Assembly: GCA_003155465.1 (NCBI GenBank)
Contig: PMCR01000562.1
Span: 1-17,232 of the forward strand
Direction: 5' to 3'
DNA from: Myxococcales bacterium
Lineage (GTDB): Bacteria > Myxococcota > Polyangia > Fen-1088
Length of the DNA: 17,232 bases
Shown: one piece after another, positions 1 through 7,718 of the stretch
Layout of the letters: every line of letters starts with the position of its first letter
Position numbering within the stretch: position 1 is the stretch's first letter
Position numbers and translations under genes: made by a program
Notes under the pieces: generated by a model
Databases searched by the model: none
Told to the model about the DNA's origin: nothing
The model's input: only the letters and a program-made list of their open reading frames with translations

Positions 1-2553
1 ATCTACGCCGCGGACACCTCGCTGCGCTTCATTCAGCTTTTTGCCAATGGCCAGATGCTGAACGAAGCGCGCTGGCCGAATGCGGATCCAGATGACCTGG
101 TCCACATGTCTCTCGCCAAGGCTGGCCCGAACACGACAGAGACAACCTTGGAAGGACCGACCCTGCCTGCTGGCGATTGGACCGGCGCCTATGTATTCAG
201 CATTCCGGGCCAGCGCTGGAAGAGTTACACGCGCAAGATCGAAGGCTACGATCAAGTCAAGAAGGTGGCGTCGTGGAGCCTTCCCATGCGCGAGACGCCG
301 GCGGAGCCGGCCCTCGCGCCCCGCGCCCGCGACACCTACTACGTATTCGGATCGCTGCTGGCGCTCGACTCGGCCGGCGAGTGGTTCCAGGATCCAGCGA
401 CTGGCAAGGTGTACCTGTGGGCTCCCGGCTCCGTGGATCCCGGCACGCTCAAGATCGAGGTCAAGCAACGCGACTATGGTTTCAACCTCGGGGCGCGCTC
501 GTACATCGACATCACGGGCGTGCGGCTCTTCGCAACGTCTATCCGGATGCTCGGGGCTTCCCATTGCGTGGTCGACGGGGTCCACGCCCGTTACGTGAGC
601 CACCTGCGCGAGACCAACGGCTACGCGACCGGCTGGGCCGGTGGGACGTGGACACCGACCAGTACCGGGATCGTTGTCAAGATCAGCAATAGCGGCAGTT
701 CCCCGCTGTACGTCAACATTGGGGGACCGAACGGTGGTACCGACGCCAGCCAGCGATGGTGCGTGCCTCTCACGACGTTCGACAAACCTGTCTTCATCCC
801 CTGGGAGAGATTCAACACCGCCTGCTCCAACAATTCCGGCACGTACTATGATAGGCAGCCACTAGTGAATGTTGCGGTGTCTGTACCCGGTAGCAACACG
901 CTAGCAACGCCCTTCAACTTCTGCATCAGGGGCATGGCCACAAAACTGGATGGCACCGGTGATTCCGCCATCGAGAGCCCTGCTTGGGCTATCATGGCCG
1001 GGGGATACGTGGCCACCTCCGACTGGCAAGGGGTTGCTTGGACTTTATCAGGAGGAACCGGGACAACCATGACTCCCGCGGATTTCACGACACTTGCCGA
1101 GGGTGGCTCACTCTGCGCATCGGGTTCGGTGGCCGCAACCTCGGACTACAGTGGATATGCCATGGTCGGTATCATGCTAGACGACACCAGGCACGCCAGC
1201 GCGGCCCCTGATCTCGGCGGCGACTTCAACGAATGGAAGAACGGCAGCATCGTATTCGCCGCTGCCGAGGGGATTGTCGCCGCGGGCAACGACAACAAGA
1301 TCACCAACAATGTTGTCCACGACACGAACTACATGGCGGTAGGAGGCGGCGGAATCGCGACCCAAGGCTACACTTTCCTGCCCGCTCGGAATGAGATTAG
1401 TGGCAACACGCTCAATCGCACCGGGTGCATGGGCATCAGTCTCAGCGGCACTACGGCCGCACGTGTGTTGCATAACCGCGTGTCGCAGGCGATGCAGATT
1501 CTCGACGACGGCGGACTCATTTATTCGTGGGGAACGACGGCAGGAGGCTCCGAGGTAGCGTACAACGATGTGTTCGACAACCAGGCCATCTACGGGACCG
1601 GAATCTACCTCGACGAGGGCACGAGCGGCTTCATCGTCCACCACAATCTGGTGCGAAACACCTCATGGTGCGGCGTCAGCTTCAAGGATGTGAACCAGTT
1701 CTTCAACAACACCATTTTGGGAACGCCCATGGGGGCAGCCTCGGAATACAAGAACCAGCATGCAGACGTCTGGGAGGATCTAAGCACGGCGGTCTTCTCG
1801 AACAACCTCATCGAGCAGCGGCCAGGCCTGTTTCTCACGGTCGTTCAGAAGCAGACCACCGATTTTGCCGACTACCAGACGATCATTCCAGTGACCAAGG
1901 ACTGGCAGAAAGTCAGCGTAGCTTTCTCGTCCCTCACCCAGCCCAATTGGGGCCTGCGCGAAAGCCTCGACCTGACCAACGTCACCGGACTCGGCTGGAC
2001 CGTGGGAACCCTGGGCGCCTACGAGATCGACATCGACGACGTCTGGCTGGAGGGAACGACGCCGAAACTGGTCGACGATTTCGACGCTGGCTCGACCAAT
2101 CGCCTCGGTGGCGCGTGGTCGGGCAACGGCGGCAGCGGCTCGACGGCCGCCGAGAGCACTGTTGCTGGCTACACCGGGAACGCCGTGGCCCTGACGGGAA
2201 CCAACATCAGAGAGGGAGTTGCCGGACTGGGCACTTTCCTGTCGTCAGGCGCGGGACCGACCGATGTCTCCGCCTACACCGGCATCTCCTTCCGCATCCG
2301 CGGCACGGCCACTCTCACATTGTCGAATGGAACTGCGACCACGACGCCCGCGCAGGCGCACAACCTCGAATGCCCAGTCGATGCCAACGGCGTGCCCACC
2401 AGTAGCTGCCCCGTCGATCAGGGTGGCCTCTTTTCGCCCTACACCGACGGATTCGCCGGCACCGCGCCCGACGTCGGCGCCTTCGAGTCCGGCGTCGCGC
2501 CATGGACGGCAGGCTCCACCACCGTCGAACCATCGGCCTTGTGTCCGGAGTAG
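1..2553 (+). CDS. Large right-handed beta-helix surface protein, copy 1 (5' end outside window)
   Basis: The frame is open from base 1; the ATG at 55 is internal, because the paralogue downstream aligns across it. By that alignment about 720 bases of gene, including any signal peptide, lie upstream of the window. Visible architecture: the first ~215 codons are beta-helix; module A is at ~646-1190 with Cys pairs (RWC, TAC, FNFC, LCASG); beta-helix repeats resume at ~1213-1820 (NGSIVFAAAEGIVAAGN, HNRVSQAMQ, FNNTILG, FSNNLIEQ); module B is at ~1828-2328 (DWQKVSVAF, IDIDDVWLEG, then LVDDFDAG, FRIRG); the C-terminal cap ends in APDVGAFESG. Such proteins are usually exported and bind or cleave polysaccharide; no catalytic lyase residues could be assigned. 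It lies 30 bases before its paralogue on the same strand, so co-transcription is likely. In module A the codons (AGG, CTA, TCA, GGA) look less GC-biased than in copy 2. Confidence 0.85.
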   Translation: MYAADTSLRFIQLFANGQMLNEARWPNADPDDLVHMSLAKAGPNTTETTLEGPTLPAGDWTGAYVFSIPGQRWKSYTRKIEGYDQVKKVASWSLPMRETPAEPALAPRARDTYYVFGSLLALDSAGEWFQDPATGKVYLWAPGSVDPGTLKIEVKQRDYGFNLGARSYIDITGVRLFATSIRMLGASHCVVDGVHARYVSHLRETNGYATGWAGGTWTPTSTGIVVKISNSGSSPLYVNIGGPNGGTDASQRWCVPLTTFDKPVFIPWERFNTACSNNSGTYYDRQPLVNVAVSVPGSNTLATPFNFCIRGMATKLDGTGDSAIESPAWAIMAGGYVATSDWQGVAWTLSGGTGTTMTPADFTTLAEGGSLCASGSVAATSDYSGYAMVGIMLDDTRHASAAPDLGGDFNEWKNGSIVFAAAEGIVAAGNDNKITNNVVHDTNYMAVGGGGIATQGYTFLPARNEISGNTLNRTGCMGISLSGTTAARVLHNRVSQAMQILDDGGLIYSWGTTAGGSEVAYNDVFDNQAIYGTGIYLDEGTSGFIVHHNLVRNTSWCGVSFKDVNQFFNNTILGTPMGAASEYKNQHADVWEDLSTAVFSNNLIEQRPGLFLTVVQKQTTDFADYQTIIPVTKDWQKVSVAFSSLTQPNWGLRESLDLTNVTGLGWTVGTLGAYEIDIDDVWLEGTTPKLVDDFDAGSTNRLGGAWSGNGGSGSTAAESTVAGYTGNAVALTGTNIREGVAGLGTFLSSGAGPTDVSAYTGISFRIRGTATLTLSNGTATTTPAQAHNLECPVDANGVPTSSCPVDQGGLFSPYTDGFAGTAPDVGAFESGVAPWTAGSTTVEPSALCPE

Positions 2554-2583
2554 GCCACCAATGGCCCAAGATTGGAGGACTCG

Positions 2584-5500
2584 ATGAAGACTTCGTACAT
2601 GATTTGCAGGAGCTTGCGGGGCTGGTGTGATGTGTGGTTCGTCGGACTTCTGGCAGCACTGGCGCTTGCCTCGTGCTCTTCGTCGCCAGTGAAACCACCT
2701 TCAGATGCCGCTGGCACCGGCGGCGCTGGGCCTGGCACAGGCGGCGCTGGCGGGAGCCATGGGACGGGAGGTGCCACGACCGTGGATGCCGCTTTGCCGA
2801 TTGAGGCCGGCGTGGCATCTGACGTCGCGCTTGGTGCGAGAGATGTGGCGTCTTCAAACACTGGCGATTCTTTGCCGGATCTGCCGGTCCCTTCGGATTT
2901 CGCAATTCGAATCGATCATCCCGACGTGACGGCAGACTCGCCTGCTCCCCTGGATGCCTCGGTCGATCAAGCAGTCAGTGGTCTGGATGCCCAGGCTGCG
3001 GGAATTGCCGACGCAGGTTCCGAGGCGCGTCCGTACATGGGGCCGGCGACCTTCTACATCGCGACCACCGGCTCGGACCAGGCGGAAGGGACGCTGGGCG
3101 CGCCCTTCCGTACGATCCAGCGCTGCGCGGCTTGGGCCCAGCCAGGGGATAGCTGCATGATTCGCGCCGGCACATACCGCGAAACCGTGACGCCCGCGCG
3201 CTCGGGAACCAGCGCCGCGCACATCAGCTTCGAGGCGTATCAGGGCGAGTGCGTGACCGTGAACGGCGCCGACGTTTTGACTGCGACCTGGAAGCCATAC
3301 CAGGGATCGATCTACGTTGCTGACACCTCGTTGCGCTTCATCCAGCTTTTCGCGGGCGGCAAGATGCTGAACGAGGCGCGCTGGCCGAACGCCGATCCGG
3401 CCGATCTGGTCCACATGCCGCTGGCCCAGGCCGGCCAAGCCACTACAGAAACAAGCCTGGAAGGCCCGACCCTGCCTGCTGGCGACTGGACCGGCGCCTA
3501 TGTATTCAGCATTCCTGGCCAGCGCTGGGTGAGCTACACGCGCAAGATTGAGAGCTACGATCAAGTCAAGAAGCTGGCGACTTGGAGCCTTCCCATGCGC
3601 GAGTCGCCGGCGATTCCAGAACTCGCGCCCCGCGCGCGGGATACCTACTACGTCTTTGGATCGCTCCTGGCGCTCGACTCGGCGGGCGAGTGGTTCCAGG
3701 ATCCGACGACTGGCAAGGTGTACCTGTGGGCGCCAGGCTCAGTGGACCCCAGCACGCTCAAAATCGAGGTCAAGCAGCGCGACTATGGCTTCAACCTCGG
3801 GGCGCGTTCGTACATCGACATCACGGGCGTGCGGCTCTTCGCAACCTCGATCCGCATGCTCGGGGCTTCCCATTGCGTGGTCGACGGGGTCCATGCCCGG
3901 TACATCAGCCACCTGCGCGAGACCAACGGCTACGTCACCGGTCGAACCGACGGGGCGTCGACCTGGACGCCGACCGAGGCCGGGCTGGTCGTCAACCTGA
4001 GCAATCCTGGCGGCTCGAAGCTGATGGTGAACCTTCAGGCCAAGGCCAGCGATGGCGGAACGTCGCCTTTCTGGTGTTTCCAGCCGACGTCGTTCGGCTC
4101 TCCGATGTTCATTCCTTGGGAGAAGTTCAACAGCAAGTGCCGGGACAACTCGGGGGCTTTCTACGCGCGAGAACCGCTCCACGCCATCTGGGTGAGCGTA
4201 CCCGGCGGTCTGGGCGACGTCCCCTTCGACTTCTGCCTCCTCGGCATCGCAACCAAGCTCGATACCGGCGACGCCTCGGTGGAAAGCCCGCTCTGGGCGG
4301 TTCGCGGTGGAAAGCACGCGGCCACCGCGACCTGGGAGGGCTACTTCTCGTCGGGGGCCAGTCCCGGCTCGACGTTGACGCTCTCGGCGCTCTCCACCGT
4401 CGGCACGAGCAATACGGCTTGCGCCTCGGGCACGATCAAGGGGACCGCGGACTACAGTGGCTACGCCGGCTTCGGCTTCAACCTGGCCGAGCGCAACCAG
4501 TCCAGCACGGCGCCCGCTCCCGACGGCGACTTCGACGAGTGGAAGAATGGCAGCATCGCCTTCGCCGCCACGGAGGCCATCGTCGCCGCTGGCAACGACG
4601 CCAAGATCAGCAACATCGTCGTGCACGACACGGGCTACATGGCCGCAGGCAACGGCGGCATCTCGATGGAAAACTGGTTCCTTCCCCCCGCGCGCAACGA
4701 AATCAGCGACAACACGGTCAGCCGCACCGGCCGCATGGGGATCGCCAACTACGGGGACGTCGCCGCCCGCATCCTCCGCAACCGGGTGAGCCAGGCGATG
4801 CAGATCATCGATGACGGCGGGCTCATCTACTCACCCTACACCAACGCCACCAGCGCCGAGATCGCCTACAACCATCTCTCGGACATCCCGTGCATCTACG
4901 GCACCGGTATCTACCTCGACGACGGCGCAAGCGGCTACACCGTCCACCACAACTTCATCCACGACGTCTCGTGGTGGGGAGTGTCGCTCAAGAATCCGAA
5001 CCGCTTCTTCAACAACACCATCCTGCGCACCGCGCTCGGCGCGGGTTCGATCTACAAGGAGGGCAACACGACGTGGGTCGATCTGTCGAGCGCGGTGTTC
5101 TCGAACAACCTCATCGAGCAGCGCCCCGGTGTCACGTTCAGCCTGCTGCAGAAGCAAACCACCGACTACGCCGACTACCAGATCATCGTTCCCGTGACGT
5201 CCGAGTGGCAGAAGGTAGTGCTTCCCTTTGCGTCGCTGCGCCAACCCAACTACGGACTCCGTACAACCTTGGACCTCACGAACCCAACCAGCCTCGCCTG
5301 GACCGTCGGCACTCTGGGCGCCTATCAAATCGACCTCGACGATGTTTGGCTGGAGGGGATCACACCCAGGTTGCTCGACGACTTCGACGGAACGGCAACC
5401 AACCAACTTGGCGGTTCGTGGTTCCCGAACTGTGGCAACGGCTCGACCTGCGCCAGAAGCTTGACCTCCGGATACGCGGGCAACGCCTTTGGCTTGACCG

Positions 5501-5859
5501 GTACTGCCGTCAAGGAAGGGTTCGCGGGCATCGCTACCTTTTTGTCCGCGACCAGCGGGAACGTCGCCGATCTCTCCGCCTACAGCGGAATCTCCTTCCG
5601 CATCCGGGGCACGGCCACTCTCACATTGTCGAATGGAACTGCGACCACGACGCCCGCGCAGGCGCACAACCTCGAATGCCCAGTCGACGCCAATGGCCTG
5701 CCCACCAGTAGCTGCCCCGTCGATCAAGGTGGACTCTTCTCGCCCTACACCGACGGATTCACCGGCACCGCGCCCGACGTCGGCGCCTTTGAATCCGGCG
5801 TCACGCCATGGACGGCAGGCTCGACCACCGTCGAGCCATCGGCCTTGTGTCCGGAGTAG
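2584..5859 (+). CDS. Large beta-helix lipoprotein with two inserted CBM-like modules, copy 2
   Basis: This 1091-residue protein probably sits on the outside of the cell. ATG 2584 is chosen because GGAGG (2574-2578) lies 5 bases upstream; an in-frame TTG at 2572 overlaps that ribosome site. Residues 1-31 form a lipoprotein signal (hydrophobic GLLAALALAS, lipobox LASC with Cys31). A Gly/Thr/Ala-rich linker (~40-65) and an Asp/Pro/Val-rich stretch reach to ~155. The beta-helix begins at ~156 (FYIATTGSDQ, TIQRCAAWAQPGDSC), in DUF1565/pectate-lyase-like style. Module A occupies ~460-639, beta-helix repeats ~649-849, module B ~850-1017, and the helix cap with TAPDVGAFESG the C-terminus. In both modules the half normally second comes first (see findings). 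No catalytic residues were recognised, so it may be a polysaccharide lyase, an adhesin or a glycan-binding protein. The fold call is strong, the activity unknown. Confidence 0.88.
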   Translation: MKTSYMICRSLRGWCDVWFVGLLAALALASCSSSPVKPPSDAAGTGGAGPGTGGAGGSHGTGGATTVDAALPIEAGVASDVALGARDVASSNTGDSLPDLPVPSDFAIRIDHPDVTADSPAPLDASVDQAVSGLDAQAAGIADAGSEARPYMGPATFYIATTGSDQAEGTLGAPFRTIQRCAAWAQPGDSCMIRAGTYRETVTPARSGTSAAHISFEAYQGECVTVNGADVLTATWKPYQGSIYVADTSLRFIQLFAGGKMLNEARWPNADPADLVHMPLAQAGQATTETSLEGPTLPAGDWTGAYVFSIPGQRWVSYTRKIESYDQVKKLATWSLPMRESPAIPELAPRARDTYYVFGSLLALDSAGEWFQDPTTGKVYLWAPGSVDPSTLKIEVKQRDYGFNLGARSYIDITGVRLFATSIRMLGASHCVVDGVHARYISHLRETNGYVTGRTDGASTWTPTEAGLVVNLSNPGGSKLMVNLQAKASDGGTSPFWCFQPTSFGSPMFIPWEKFNSKCRDNSGAFYAREPLHAIWVSVPGGLGDVPFDFCLLGIATKLDTGDASVESPLWAVRGGKHAATATWEGYFSSGASPGSTLTLSALSTVGTSNTACASGTIKGTADYSGYAGFGFNLAERNQSSTAPAPDGDFDEWKNGSIAFAATEAIVAAGNDAKISNIVVHDTGYMAAGNGGISMENWFLPPARNEISDNTVSRTGRMGIANYGDVAARILRNRVSQAMQIIDDGGLIYSPYTNATSAEIAYNHLSDIPCIYGTGIYLDDGASGYTVHHNFIHDVSWWGVSLKNPNRFFNNTILRTALGAGSIYKEGNTTWVDLSSAVFSNNLIEQRPGVTFSLLQKQTTDYADYQIIVPVTSEWQKVVLPFASLRQPNYGLRTTLDLTNPTSLAWTVGTLGAYQIDLDDVWLEGITPRLLDDFDGTATNQLGGSWFPNCGNGSTCARSLTSGYAGNAFGLTGTAVKEGFAGIATFLSATSGNVADLSAYSGISFRIRGTATLTLSNGTATTTPAQAHNLECPVDANGLPTSSCPVDQGGLFSPYTDGFTGTAPDVGAFESGVTPWTAGSTTVEPSALCPE

Positions 5860-5921
5860 GCTGAGCCGGTGCACCCATCACGTGAGGATGCTCAAAGTCG
5901 CAGGGCAACCGTAGATAGTTC

Positions 5922-5944
5922 AGCGCGATAGGCCACAGCGCGCT
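5922..5944. terminator. Possible terminator hairpin after the beta-helix gene
   Basis: AGCGCG (5922-5927) and CGCGCT (5939-5944) form a perfect 6-bp stem with an 11-base loop, about 60 bases after the beta-helix stop. There is no T-run after it, so an intrinsic terminator is only possible. The rest of 5860-6037 holds no convincing gene. Confidence 0.25.
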
Positions 5945-5963
5945 ACCGCCGGCTCGGGTCGGC

Positions 5964-5982
5964 AGGCCAATGGATTGGGCCT
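5964..5982. promoter_or_regulatory. Near-palindrome upstream of the ECF sigma gene, possible operator
   Basis: AGGCCAAT, then GG, then ATTGGGCCT: two 8-base arms with one extra G on the right, and a perfect core CCAAT-GG-ATTGG at 5967-5978. It lies ~55 bases before the preferred start of the sigma factor gene, a suitable place for a regulator site. No matching regulator is known from the window. Confidence 0.25.
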
Positions 5983-6037
5983 AGCCTGGATGCAGCGCAA
6001 CGCGTCGGTCCCGGCTTTGCACACGCAAGGGACTGCC

Positions 6038-6757
6038 ATGCAACCAACCACGGATTTCGCCAAGTTAGCGGACCTGGCAGCAAGACCGCCACAGTCGAGC
6101 GTGGCGGCTCGGTCTTCGGTGGGCGGTTTGGCGCGTCGGAAGATGCTTGCGGTGGTGGACGAAACACCACGCGATGACGCATCTGTTCTGGCAGAGCAGG
6201 CACAGGCTGGCGATGCCCAGGCGCTGCGGCCGCTCCTCGAACAGATCCGGCCGCGAGCCCTGGCCATTGCGATGAAGGTGTTGCGCAACCGCGACGACGC
6301 CGAGGATGCCGTGCAAGACGCGATGTTGAAGGTGTGGCGCAACCTGCACCGCTTCGAAGGCCGCGCGTCCTTCACCACCTGGATCCATCGCATCGTGATG
6401 AACGCAAGCCTCGATCTTCTTCGCAAGCGCTCTGGCCGGGCCGAGGGCATGGCGGCTGACGAGCGTGGTGACGATTGCCAACCAAAGCTTGAGCCGGCCC
6501 ACGACCAGACTCCCGAGCGCGAACTGGGGATCGCCCAGATGCAGCTTCTGGTGCGGGCTGCGGTGGCCCGGTTGGCGCCAGTGCACCGGCAGGCCATCAC
6601 CCTGCGCGAATTTGAGGACTGCGCCTACGACGAAATCGCCGAAGTCGCGGCTTGTCCCATCGGCACCGTCATGTCACGCCTGCATCACGCCCGGCAGCGG
6701 GTTGCCGAGGACTTGCGAGCAGCCGCAGATTTCGAAGTCGAGCTCTGGGCCGCGTAG
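6038..6757 (+). CDS. ECF-type RNA polymerase sigma factor
   Basis: A sigma-70 family factor of the extracytoplasmic-function group, which directs RNA polymerase to a set of stress or envelope promoters. ATG 6038 gives 239 residues and has AAGGGA (6027-6032) 5 bases upstream; in-frame TTG 5975 and ATG 5990 lack such a site. Region 2 spans ~50-130 (DDAEDAVQDAMLKVWRNL, then FEGRASFTTWIHRIVMNASLD), region 4 spans ~166-228 (APVHRQAITLREFEDCAYDEIA, then GTVMSRLHHARQRV, the recognition helix). The ~45-residue N-terminal extension before region 2 is longer than usual. No anti-sigma gene follows: the next gene is convergent, with one base between the two stop codons. How its activity is controlled is therefore unclear; upstream lies a near-palindrome. 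Confidence 0.92.
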   Translation: MQPTTDFAKLADLAARPPQSSVAARSSVGGLARRKMLAVVDETPRDDASVLAEQAQAGDAQALRPLLEQIRPRALAIAMKVLRNRDDAEDAVQDAMLKVWRNLHRFEGRASFTTWIHRIVMNASLDLLRKRSGRAEGMAADERGDDCQPKLEPAHDQTPERELGIAQMQLLVRAAVARLAPVHRQAITLREFEDCAYDEIAEVAACPIGTVMSRLHHARQRVAEDLRAAADFEVELWAA

Positions 6758-6758
6758 C

Positions 6759-7682
6759 CTACTTCACCAGGCTGCGCACCAAGTCCAGCAACGGCGCGCT
6801 GCCGGGACGCGCGGGTGTGGAGGCAAGGTCGAGCTTGCGCAGCATCCAGCGCACGGTCCAAGCGGTCGCAGCCCCGGGCGCCAGATTGACAAAGGCGCCC
6901 TGGTTCTCGACCTCGACGTAGGTGTGGCTGCCATTGGCATAGATTTCTATCTCAGCCTCGCCCGGAGCGGCTTGCACAGGCAGGGTGTTGACAAAGGATT
7001 TCACTAGCAAGAGATCGCCATCCACATGCGCGATCCAGCCTTCGCCGCCATCAGCGAAGAGTTTCTGATCCGCGGTGATGGCGGCGGCGTCATAGGGGAA
7101 CCAGGCCACGCCCTTCACCATGGTTGGGTTCAGCAGGTCCTGCGGCCCTTTTCGCGGCCCACCCTCGCCCATGGGGAAAAAGGTCAGTCCGCCAGTCGCC
7201 ACGCGCGTGATCTCCCAGGGCGCCACCTGGCGTGGCTTGCTGCCGCGATTGGCAATGCTGTACACGACAGTCACCACGCCCGCCTGGCCGTCAGCGGAGA
7301 ACTTCTTCTCCACCGCAAGACCCAGGCCGGCTGCGCTGGCGCCCGACAGGGAGAGCACGGCCCCGGCGAGGCTGGCCGCATAGGGCGATGAATCGATTTC
7401 AGGCGGAGGTGGCCAGTTCCAGTCGCTCTGCGGGCTGGACCAGAAGGTCGACCCGAAGTTGGCCGGGTCCACCGCCGGGCCAGTCAGGATGTTGCGACCC
7501 GCAAGGGCGAACGTGACGACACGGCCGCCCTGCTTGGCGTCCACCGCGAACTTCGTGTCGCCGAAATGGAAGGAGAAGACACTTCCATCTGCGACCGGCA
7601 TGACAGAGTTGGCTTTCACAATGCTTCCTTTGCTTTCATCTGTCTGGCACGCCCGGGTCCACAAGGCAAGCCACCCGATCAC
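6759..7682 (-). CDS. Galactose-mutarotase-like (DUF4380-like) protein, probably exported
   Basis: A 307-residue protein if GTG 7682 is used. The conserved core resembles DUF4380 proteins of the aldose-1-epimerase/galactose-mutarotase superfamily: QGGRVVTFALAGRNIL at ~51-66, then FGSTFWSSPQSDWNWPPPPE at ~76-95, followed by beta-rich sequence. These beta-sandwich proteins bind sugars; a catalytic role is not shown. The start is uncertain. From GTG 7682 the N-terminus is a short hydrophobic stretch ending in RAC-QTDESKGS, which resembles a weak lipoprotein signal. GTG 7619 (286 residues, SD-like AAGGAAG at 7624-7630, minus strand) would make it cytoplasmic. It is divergent from the outer-membrane protein gene (36 bases apart) and convergent with the sigma factor gene. 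Confidence 0.7.
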   Translation of the reverse strand: MIGWLALWTRACQTDESKGSIVKANSVMPVADGSVFSFHFGDTKFAVDAKQGGRVVTFALAGRNILTGPAVDPANFGSTFWSSPQSDWNWPPPPEIDSSPYAASLAGAVLSLSGASAAGLGLAVEKKFSADGQAGVVTVVYSIANRGSKPRQVAPWEITRVATGGLTFFPMGEGGPRKGPQDLLNPTMVKGVAWFPYDAAAITADQKLFADGGEGWIAHVDGDLLLVKSFVNTLPVQAAPGEAEIEIYANGSHTYVEVENQGAFVNLAPGAATAWTVRWMLRKLDLASTPARPGSAPLLDLVRSLVK

Positions 7683-7691
7683 TGACCGCAG

Positions 7692-7703
7692 TATTACGTA
7701 GTA
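7692..7703. promoter_or_regulatory. AT-rich near-palindrome in the divergent 36-base gap
   Basis: TATTACGTAGTA is palindromic at 10 of 12 positions and stands out in a GC-rich setting. It sits between the divergent mutarotase-like and FadL-like genes, 15 bases before the latter's GTG, so a regulator could touch both promoters. No clear -35/-10 pair was found. Confidence 0.25.
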
Positions 7704-7718
7704 GAGTCGCCGCTAGTC

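Larger units (their letters stand above)
1..5859 (+). repeat. Tandem gene duplication, direct repeat of about 3.3 kb
   Basis: Bases 1-2553 align with 3310-5859 along their whole length, with an offset of 3309 at the left and 3306 at the right, so net indels are tiny. Identity is patchy. The last 253 bases of the two genes differ at about 13 positions by hand count, and the first ~600 bases are also very similar, whereas module A (646-1190 against 3961-4500) keeps only roughly half its residues. Similarity stops about two bases after the stop codons (GTGTCCGGAGTAGG in both). The spacing suggests unequal crossing-over, and further copies could lie upstream of the window. Confidence 0.9.

Noticed and set aside
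3582..4814. Second plus-strand frame inside the beta-helix gene
   Set aside because: It is Arg/Gln-rich with no domain, and a similar shadow occurs in copy 1 only because the DNA is duplicated.
4831..5874. Minus-strand frame opposite the beta-helix gene
   Set aside because: It is low-complexity antisense, while the plus frame aligns with its paralogue throughout.
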